Source of the DNA: Glycocaulis sp050485565
GTDB lineage: Bacteria > Pseudomonadota > Alphaproteobacteria > Caulobacterales > Maricaulaceae
Reading direction: 5' to 3'
NCBI RefSeq assembly: GCF_050485565.1
Contig: NZ_JBJHBQ010000003.1
Location: 124,001-188,000 of the forward strand
DNA: 64,000 bases
How positions within the stretch are numbered: the first letter of the stretch is position 1; every line of letters starts with the position of its first letter. Shown piece after piece: positions 58,864-64,000 of this stretch. A program made the translations under genes and the position numbers. A model generated the notes under the pieces. The model saw nothing but the letters and a program-made list of their open reading frames with translations. It did no database searches and was not told the origin of the DNA.

Positions 58864-59700
58864 CTATCCGATATGGCGCCATTGCGGCCGGCTGGAGCTG
58901 TTATCGCGCGTCAGCAGCATGTGATACTCGTACTGGTCAGGATTATAGAGGCCCTGCTGGTGCTCGAAGGGTTGCCCGGCCTCGTCAAACACGGTCCGGC
59001 GCAGGCGGATCAGAGGGGCGCCGACCCCGACCGAGAGACGGTTTGCCGCACGGTCATCGGCGGCCACGGCGCTGATCGTCTGCTCGGCGCGCATGGCCTT
59101 GATGCCGGTTGCTTCCAGAATGCGCATGACCGGCCGGTCATCCATTTCTTTCTCGGAAATGCGAGACGCGAAGGCGGCCGGAAGAAAAAGGGTCGTCAGC
59201 GACAACGGCTTGGACTTGTAATAGCGCAGACGTTCGATGCGCAGCGCAGGGGAGCCGGGCTTCAGATTCAGCGCAGCGGCGGCGACGGCTGGAACCGGCG
59301 CTGCGGCGTCAAATGCGATCAGTTTTGCGGTAGTGTCGAGGCCCAGCGTAATGAGGTTTTCGACAAGACCGGCCAGACGCTCGCTGCCGCTCTCACCGCC
59401 GGGCGGGCACGCGAAAGTGCCGACACCATGGCGGCGCACGATCAGGGCTTCGCGCTCCAGCATTTCCAGCGCGCGCCGCACCGTCACCCGCGAGACGTCA
59501 TAGGTCTTGCTCAGCGACATCTCCGGTGGCAAGGGCTGGTCGTGGCCGAACAGGCCGTCCTGAATCTGCTGGCGCAGTATCGTGTAGAGCTGGTGATAGA
59601 CCGGCAGGCTGGTTGTCTGCGACGAACCAAGACGGCGGCGGCCAACCTCTGACGCGGCTTCGGCCTTTTGGGATTTTGGCAAGTCGTCATCCTCCGGCAT
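58864..59700 (-). CDS. GntR-family regulator with UTRA domain (second copy)
   Basis: 278 residues; winged helix SLPVYHQLYTILRQQIQDG, PPEMSLSKTYDVSRVTVRRAL, RHGVGTFA, and UTRA domain with PALRIERLRYYKSKPLSLTT and LIRLRRTVFDEAGQPFEHQQ. It is clearly paralogous to the regulator at 43229 (same layout and same LPxPxYHQ start), so the island has two sensors, perhaps for early and late intermediates. It is divergent from the amidohydrolase with a TGGTCTAGA half-site between, and is followed by the SDR gene. The start at 59700 removes six unconserved residues. Confidence 0.9.
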   Translation of the reverse strand: MPEDDDLPKSQKAEAASEVGRRRLGSSQTTSLPVYHQLYTILRQQIQDGLFGHDQPLPPEMSLSKTYDVSRVTVRRALEMLEREALIVRRHGVGTFACPPGGESGSERLAGLVENLITLGLDTTAKLIAFDAAAPVPAVAAAALNLKPGSPALRIERLRYYKSKPLSLTTLFLPAAFASRISEKEMDDRPVMRILEATGIKAMRAEQTISAVAADDRAANRLSVGVGAPLIRLRRTVFDEAGQPFEHQQGLYNPDQYEYHMLLTRDNSSSRPQWRHIG

Positions 59701-59827
59701 CAGGGCAGGCAGCCACAAGGCGCGTCACCCTTTTTTCTTTGATACTGTCCCGCGTTGCCCTCCATCAGCAAGCCGTTCGTGCAAGCTGGCAGCGGGCGAG
59801 CAGGGCTACAGCGCTGGCAGCTTGCTT

Positions 59828-59851
59828 AAATGGTCTAGATTTATAACATTT
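59828..59851. promoter_or_regulatory. Candidate GntR/HutC operator
   Basis: AAATGGT (59828-59834) and AACATTT (59845-59851) form imperfect arms around TGGTCTAGA (59831-59839), which equals the half-site TGGTCTAGA of DasR/NagR-type UTRA regulators. It lies 30 bases before the amidohydrolase. Confidence 0.45.
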
Positions 59852-59881
59852 GAGCCAGCCCGATTTGAGAGGATGTGACAG

Positions 59882-60574
59882 ATGGCCGATCTCGTATTCC
59901 AGCCGACAATGGTCCGCGAGGACAAGACGGCGCGCGAGCTTTTCGAGGCGGTGAAGGCCAATCCTGCGCGGGCGCGCTTCGGCTTTGGTGAGAAGTTGGC
60001 CGTGGTGAATGTCGATTTCCAGCAGGCTTATACCCGGCCCGACCTGTTTCCAAAGACGGCCTATGTCACCCATCCTGACCAGATCGGTTTTACGAACCGG
60101 ATCAGTGTCCTGGCGAGGCAGAAGGATATGCCGGTGATCTGGAGCCACGTGGCCTACAAGCCGGATGCGGGCGATGCCGGCGTCTGGGGTACGCGCACCG
60201 ATACACCCGACAGCCTGCAGAACATCCGCTATGACAGCGAGCGCCATAAATTCGATCCGCGCTGCGAGATCGACGAGGCACGCGATCTCATCTTCACCAA
60301 GCGCATGCCGTCGGCCTTCTTCGAGACGCCGCTGGCGAGCTATCTGGTCTGGCACAAGGTTGATACGGTGCTGGTAACGGGCGGCTCCACATCAGGCTGC
60401 GTGCGGGCGACAGCTGTGGACAGCCTCAGCCATGGCTACCGCACCATCGTTGCGGAGGAGTGTGTGGCCGACAAGCATGAGAGCTACCACTACGCCAACC
60501 TCACCGACCTCCAGCTCAAATATGCCGATGTCGTATCGGCGCAGGAGGTTATGGACTGGCTGGCAGCGCGCTAG
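59882..60574 (+). CDS. Isochorismatase-superfamily amidohydrolase (maleamate amidase / N-carbamoylsarcosine amidase type)
   Basis: 230 residues. The cysteine-hydrolase triad is visible: Asp45 in VVNVDFQQAYT, Lys140 in IFTKRMPSAFF and Cys173 in TGGSTSGCVRATAVD, with the cis-peptide before it. The GGSTSGCVRAT motif is that of N-carbamoylsarcosine amidase and maleamate amidohydrolase (NicF), which release ammonia (and CO2 in the first case) from small amides. It is divergent from the second GntR regulator, giving direct control. Its last four bases overlap the convergent deacetylase-like gene. Confidence 0.87.
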   Translation: MADLVFQPTMVREDKTARELFEAVKANPARARFGFGEKLAVVNVDFQQAYTRPDLFPKTAYVTHPDQIGFTNRISVLARQKDMPVIWSHVAYKPDAGDAGVWGTRTDTPDSLQNIRYDSERHKFDPRCEIDEARDLIFTKRMPSAFFETPLASYLVWHKVDTVLVTGGSTSGCVRATAVDSLSHGYRTIVAEECVADKHESYHYANLTDLQLKYADVVSAQEVMDWLAAR

Positions 60575-61482
60575 CGCGCCGCGCCGGCGATCTGGCTGGC
60601 TGTAGCGCTCCACACATCATCATTGCCTGCCAGCGCTTCCAGTACACGCCGCACCGCATGCATGCGGAAGGGCTGCCCGCTGACATAGGGAGTGAGCGAG
60701 AAGGAGAGGACCTGACCTCCGGCGCGGGGCGCTTCTGAAATCATCAGGCGGGCGGCTTCAAGTATCTGGTCGGCCCACTCATCCTCACTCTGGCGGCGGT
60801 CGATGAGCAGGGTGCGGTCATCGAGCTCGTTGTAGAGCGGCACGGCGCTGACCTCGCCAGAGGGCGTGCGCATCGCCACCGGCACGCTGTCCTGCTCCCA
60901 GTCGAGGCAGACATCGAAGCCGTGCTCCGCGATCAGTTTCAGCGTGGCGAAGGATTGCTGCCGGGCCGGGCTCATCCAGACGCGCGGCGAGAGGGCGGAA
61001 CGGGCGAACGCCTCGCGTGTCTCGCCGATCCAGCGCTCTTCCTCTCCCGGCTCCAGCCCGCTCCAGTGGATGCGGTCGGCTTCCAGACCGTAAGCGGCGA
61101 TTTCGTGCCCGCCGTCCTTGATGGCCTTGATGAGCGGTTTGGCGCGCTCCAGCAGCGCGGCATTGACCGGGACAGTGGCGTGCAGGCCCGTTGCGGCCAG
61201 CGCGTCCAGAAGGCGGAAAATCCCCACCCGGTTGCCATAGTCGCGGGTCGTGTAGTGGCGCAGGTCCGGCCAGGGCGTCATCATCGCGCCGGGATGGCGG
61301 AATGGCTTGCCTTGCGGGTTGAGCCGGTGCCACTCGACCGGCACCACGATCAAGGCAGCCAGCGCCTTGCCGCCCGGCCAGGTGACGGGTGTACGCTCGC
61401 CAGACGGACGCCAGTCATAATAGCTCTGGTCCATGCCGTGGCGGCGGTGCTCGTATTTGAGATAGTCCTCAGGCAGCGGCAT
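60571..61482 (-). CDS. PuuE-type polysaccharide-deacetylase paralogue B (altered active site)
   Basis: 303 residues, NodB-homology beta/alpha barrel of the PuuE (allantoinase-like) branch, with VTWPGGKALAALIVVPVEWH and DYGNRVGIFRLLDALA. Compared with paralogue A directly upstream, the second-motif His (SHG) is Tyr (AAYG) and the late His (PLHAY) is Thr (SLTPY). It may thus be a non-catalytic partner or have changed chemistry. The start overlaps the stop region of paralogue A by 14 bases; ATGs at 61485 and 61482 are both possible. It is the last gene of the minus-strand operon. Confidence 0.8.
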   Translation of the reverse strand: MPLPEDYLKYEHRRHGMDQSYYDWRPSGERTPVTWPGGKALAALIVVPVEWHRLNPQGKPFRHPGAMMTPWPDLRHYTTRDYGNRVGIFRLLDALAATGLHATVPVNAALLERAKPLIKAIKDGGHEIAAYGLEADRIHWSGLEPGEEERWIGETREAFARSALSPRVWMSPARQQSFATLKLIAEHGFDVCLDWEQDSVPVAMRTPSGEVSAVPLYNELDDRTLLIDRRQSEDEWADQILEAARLMISEAPRAGGQVLSFSLTPYVSGQPFRMHAVRRVLEALAGNDDVWSATASQIAGAAR

Positions 61483-62419
61483 CATCAAACCCCGTTCCGG
61501 CGCGTTTGCAGCCCTTCGCCTCAATGTCGGCGAGGCTCTGCTCCCAGTAGTTTTCCCGGAAATGCCCGGCGATCTCGGCGGCGGTGGCAAACCATACCTC
61601 GTCCTTGTGCGCGGTTATGTGGGCAAGCGCGTCCTCGAACGGGCCGATACGATGGGCCTGGGCGACCAGATAGGCGTGCAGCGGAATGCACATCACCGTG
61701 CCGCTCTGCGTGCCTTCGGCCAGAAGCTGGTCGAAATGGCGTTTGAGCACATCGGCGTAGCGTGTGGGCGTCATCGCCAGCGCGCCATAGGTGATGACGT
61801 CATTGACCTCCAGCGAGTAGGGCATGGAGACAAGCTTGCCCGAGCGTGTCTTCAGCGGCTGGGGCTGATCGTCCTGGAAGAGGTCGCACGTGTACCAGAA
61901 ATCATACTCCGCGATCAGGTCCATCGTGCGCGGCGTATGAGTCAGGGCAGGGGCGAGATAGCCTCGAATACGCTGGCCGGTAGCCTCCTGCACGGTGCGG
62001 ATGGAATCCTCGATGACGGCGCGCTCCTGCGCCTCGTCCATCTCGTAGGAATAGCGCGTGTTGTAGATGCCGTGGCTGAAAAACTCCCAGTCTCGCGCGG
62101 CGCAGGCTTCAATGATCTCCGGGTGGTGCTGACACAGGGCTACGTTCAGCGAGACAGAGCCGCGAAGGGCGTACTTGTCCATCAGCTCCATCAGCCGCCA
62201 GTGACCGACCCTGTTGCCCCAGTCGCGCTGGGAATAGCCCACCACGTCCGGCGCCGGGCGCGGCCAGCCGGGACGCTTGGGGTTCGCCGGCGGGTTGAAC
62301 TCGTAGAACTCGATATTGGGCGCGATCCAGAAGGCGAGCTTCTTGCCGCCTGGCCATTCGATTTTCGGGCGGTCCCGGTAGGGCCAGTAGTCGTAAAGAT
62401 TGGGATCGGCGGTCGTCAT
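61469..62419 (-). CDS. PuuE-type polysaccharide-deacetylase paralogue A
   Basis: 316 residues; barrel motifs IEWPGGKKLAFWIAPNIEFY, VGYSQRDWGNRVGHWRLMEL, FFSHGIYNTRYSY, GYLAPALTHTPRTMDLIAEY and VMCIPLHAYLVAQAHRI. This subgroup hydrolyses C-N bonds of cyclic or linear amides (allantoinase PuuE, peptidoglycan/formamide relatives). His residues expected in the active site are kept. It probably works on an amide intermediate of the island. It lies 17 bases after the lyase gene, on the minus strand, and overlaps paralogue B. Confidence 0.82.
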   Translation of the reverse strand: MTTADPNLYDYWPYRDRPKIEWPGGKKLAFWIAPNIEFYEFNPPANPKRPGWPRPAPDVVGYSQRDWGNRVGHWRLMELMDKYALRGSVSLNVALCQHHPEIIEACAARDWEFFSHGIYNTRYSYEMDEAQERAVIEDSIRTVQEATGQRIRGYLAPALTHTPRTMDLIAEYDFWYTCDLFQDDQPQPLKTRSGKLVSMPYSLEVNDVITYGALAMTPTRYADVLKRHFDQLLAEGTQSGTVMCIPLHAYLVAQAHRIGPFEDALAHITAHKDEVWFATAAEIAGHFRENYWEQSLADIEAKGCKRAGTGFDDAAA

Positions 62420-62436
62420 GTCTGATGGCCTTCCGG

Positions 62437-63300
62437 TTAAGCTTCGTAACGCTGGCCCGTGGCCAGCATGTCGTCCAGCCCGATACGGGCATTTACCCCG
62501 GCAAGGTCCGTCATCTGACCGCGCACTGCGCCTGTCGAACCATCCGCTTTTAGCGTGGCGAAGAAAGCTTCCGCTGCCGGGATCAGCGCGCGTACCAGTG
62601 CGCCGGGCGATATCACCAGACGGTAGCCGAGCTCTGACAGTGCCTCGACGCTGCTGAGCGGCGTATCCCCGCCTTCCACCATATTGGCCAGCAGCGGTGC
62701 GCGCCCGGCAAAGCGCTTCGCGGCCTGACGCATCTGGTCCAGATCGCGCGGGGCTTCGATGAAGAGCACGTCCGCCCCCGCTTCGAGGAAGGCTTCGGCG
62801 CGCTCCATCGCAGCGTCAAAGCCTTCAACGGCTATGGCATCGGTTCGCGCGATGATGAGGGTCTGCGGGGAGCGGCGCGCATCAATGGCTGCGCGGATTT
62901 TGCCCGCCATCTCGGTGGCCGGAATAACGCCCTTGCCGCGCAGATGACCGCAGCGCTTGGGGAAAGTCTGGTCTTCCAGCTGGATCGCCGTAGCGCCTGC
63001 GCGCTCCAGCATTCTTACCGTGCGCTGGACGTTGAGCGCATTGCCAAAGCCCGTATCGGCATCGACGATCAGGGGCAGGTTCACGCGCTCGGTGATGCGC
63101 CGGGTCACATCGGCCAGATGATCCAGGCTGACAAGGCCGATATCGGGCCGTCCAAGCTGGGTATAGGCGACCGACGCACCGGACAGATAGACAGCCTCGA
63201 ACCCGGCCTGTTCTGCCAGCAAGGCCGACAGCGCGTCATAGACGCCGGGTGCCAGAAGGGCAGGGCCGCTCGCCAGCCTGTGTTTCAGGGTAAGGCTCAT
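62437..63300 (-). CDS. Isocitrate-lyase/PEP-mutase superfamily lyase (dimethylmalate or methylisocitrate lyase type)
   Basis: 287 residues. Metal and substrate residues in LIVDADTGFGNALNVQRTV (Asp80, Asp82), Glu109 in AIQLEDQ, and the catalytic Cys117 in FPKRCGHLRGK, the gate-loop signature of lyases instead of mutases. The family cleaves C-C bonds of 2-substituted malates or isocitrates to give pyruvate or glyoxylate plus a carboxylate. Its ATG overlaps the LeuD-like stop (ATGA). Directly following a LeuCD-like hydratase, it fits hydration of a substituted maleate followed by cleavage, as for dimethylmalate. Confidence 0.85.
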   Translation of the reverse strand: MSLTLKHRLASGPALLAPGVYDALSALLAEQAGFEAVYLSGASVAYTQLGRPDIGLVSLDHLADVTRRITERVNLPLIVDADTGFGNALNVQRTVRMLERAGATAIQLEDQTFPKRCGHLRGKGVIPATEMAGKIRAAIDARRSPQTLIIARTDAIAVEGFDAAMERAEAFLEAGADVLFIEAPRDLDQMRQAAKRFAGRAPLLANMVEGGDTPLSSVEALSELGYRLVISPGALVRALIPAAEAFFATLKADGSTGAVRGQMTDLAGVNARIGLDDMLATGQRYEA

Positions 63301-63794
63301 GCATGCTCTCCCTTCGCCGCGAGGCGTTTTTTGAGATGAGGTATCAGCCCGCCATCGGCGATCATGCCGGTCAGGTGACCGGGCAAGGGCGCAAAGCTGT
63401 AGCGCGTGTCCTGCGTGTGGTTGAACAGGGTGCCGACCTGCAGATCGAGCGACAGACGGTCGCCCGCCGCGATATGGCGCGCCTCGTCCAGCGTGATGCA
63501 GACAAGGCCCAGATTGATGGCATTACGCCAGAATATCCGCGCGAATGAGCGGGCGATCACCGCTTTCACGCCTAGCAGTTTCAGCGATACCGCGGCCTGC
63601 TCACGCGATGAGCCAATGCCGAAGCTTTGCCCGCCGACAACGAAATCTCCCGGCTGGACTGTGCGGGCGAAATCCGGATCAATGGCGCTGAGGCAATGGC
63701 TGGCCAGCTCCTCTGGCGGCAGCTTCATCAGATAGCCCGGCGCCATGACGTCGGTGTCGATATTGTCGCCGAATACGAAGGCTCTGCCGCTCAT
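63297..63794 (-). CDS. Aconitase-superfamily hydratase small subunit (LeuD/DmdB-like)
   Basis: 165 residues, swivelling domain of isopropylmalate-isomerase type. The signature VVGGQSFGIGSSREQAAVSLKLLG is present, with GDNIDTDVMAPGYL near the start. The size fits archaeal-type LeuD, homoaconitase small subunit and dimethylmaleate hydratase subunit B better than the ~200-residue enteric LeuD. It overlaps both the large subunit and the lyase gene by four bases. In a non-leucine context, a catabolic hydratase is favoured over leucine synthesis. Confidence 0.87.
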   Translation of the reverse strand: MSGRAFVFGDNIDTDVMAPGYLMKLPPEELASHCLSAIDPDFARTVQPGDFVVGGQSFGIGSSREQAAVSLKLLGVKAVIARSFARIFWRNAINLGLVCITLDEARHIAAGDRLSLDLQVGTLFNHTQDTRYSFAPLPGHLTGMIADGGLIPHLKKRLAAKGEHA

Positions 63795-64000
63795 GGTGCC
63801 ACCCCTTCCAGCATGGGGCGCGGATCGGTGATGTGACCGGCGACCGCCGCTGCGGCAACCGAGTAGGGCGATCCCAGATAGACATTGGCGGATTTCGCGC
63901 CCATGCGGCCCTTGAAGTTGCGGTTCGTGGACGAGATGCAGGTCTCACCCTCCGCCAGCAGGCCCGCGCCCATGCCCGCACACGCGCCGCACCCCGACGG
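63791..64000 (-). CDS. Aconitase-superfamily hydratase large subunit (LeuC/DmdA-like), C-terminal fragment only
   Basis: Only the last 69 codons are in the window. They include two of the iron-sulfur Cys ligands (PSGCGACAGMGAG) and the conserved CISSTNRNFKGRMG and SPYSVAAAAVAGHITDPR segments of the LeuC/aconitase family. The stop overlaps the small-subunit start (ATGA). The bulk of the gene and any promoter of this six-gene minus-strand operon are beyond base 64000, so the operon may hold further pathway genes there. Confidence 0.85.
   Translation of the reverse strand, partial: PSGCGACAGMGAGLLAEGETCISSTNRNFKGRMGAKSANVYLGSPYSVAAAAVAGHITDPRPMLEGVAP

Noticed and set aside
1..64000. tRNA, rRNA, transposase or integrase genes
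   Set aside because: No cloverleaf-like sequence with CCA-end pattern, no rRNA-like stretch and no DDE or recombinase motif was seen while reading both strands; a dedicated RNA search would be decisive.

Overview
The window is a high-GC, densely packed stretch of a bacterial chromosome. Gene content and order point to a marine alphaproteobacterium close to Hyphomonadaceae/Maricaulales (Oceanicaulis, Glycocaulis or Maricaulis type). Indicators are pyruvate dehydrogenase with a lipoyl domain on E1-beta, the fused IspDF enzyme, the dusB-ntrBC-ntrYX-trkAH-dat-hfq-hflX order, and hfq beside hflX. The lineage is inferred, not computed. No rRNA, tRNA, CRISPR array, integrase or complete insertion sequence was seen.

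Region 1 (1-13 kb) is housekeeping: trpD, trpG and trpE on the minus strand, interrupted by an opposite-strand YibQ-type deacetylase gene; ppiD; then tpiA, a pseudo-receiver gene, secG, pyrG, rpmF, eno and an ftsB/divIC-like gene. Region 2 (12.7-19.5 kb) is the pyruvate dehydrogenase operon pdhA-(NTF2-like)-pdhB-(DUF5076)-pdhC-(thioesterase)-lpd. The linkers of PdhB and PdhC contain translated palindromic repeat elements. Region 3 (19.6-25 kb) has two beta-helix envelope proteins behind a triplicated operator, then lipA, a coq10-like gene, cinA and ispDF.

Region 4 (25-37.5 kb) is the nitrogen/redox signalling and potassium block: dusB, ntrB, ntrC, ntrY, ntrX, trkA, trkH, a D-amino-acid transaminase-like gene, hfq and hflX. 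NtrC has an intact receiver but a decayed AAA+ domain. Region 5 (37.5-43 kb) is accessory: a lipoprotein, mazG, a DUF1203 gene, a CueR-type regulator with a glutaredoxin-MauE fusion behind a textbook CueR operator, a methyltransferase, a monooxygenase-like gene divergent from a WYL regulator across a perfect palindrome, and two copies of a repeat encoding the start of a very small protein.

Region 6 (43-64 kb, running off the right edge) looks like one catabolic island. It has a GntR/UTRA regulator, a TonB-dependent receptor, a five-gene peptide/opine-type ABC transporter, an MFS carrier, a methyltransferase, a maleate-isomerase/racemase-like enzyme, an FAD ring hydroxylase, an aldehyde dehydrogenase, an SDR, a second GntR, a maleamate-amidase-like hydrolase, two PuuE-type deacetylase paralogues, a dimethylmalate/methylisocitrate-lyase-like enzyme and a LeuCD-type hydratase. 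Three promoters spread over 12 kb (receptor, methyltransferase/isomerase, FAD hydroxylase/aldehyde dehydrogenase) share the site GTAT-N8-ATAC, two of them preceded by the identical 8-mer CAACTTGT and the third by CAACATGT. I infer a coordinated pathway that imports and opens an N-containing ring or amide and feeds a substituted maleate/malate into central metabolism. The substrate cannot be read from the sequence.
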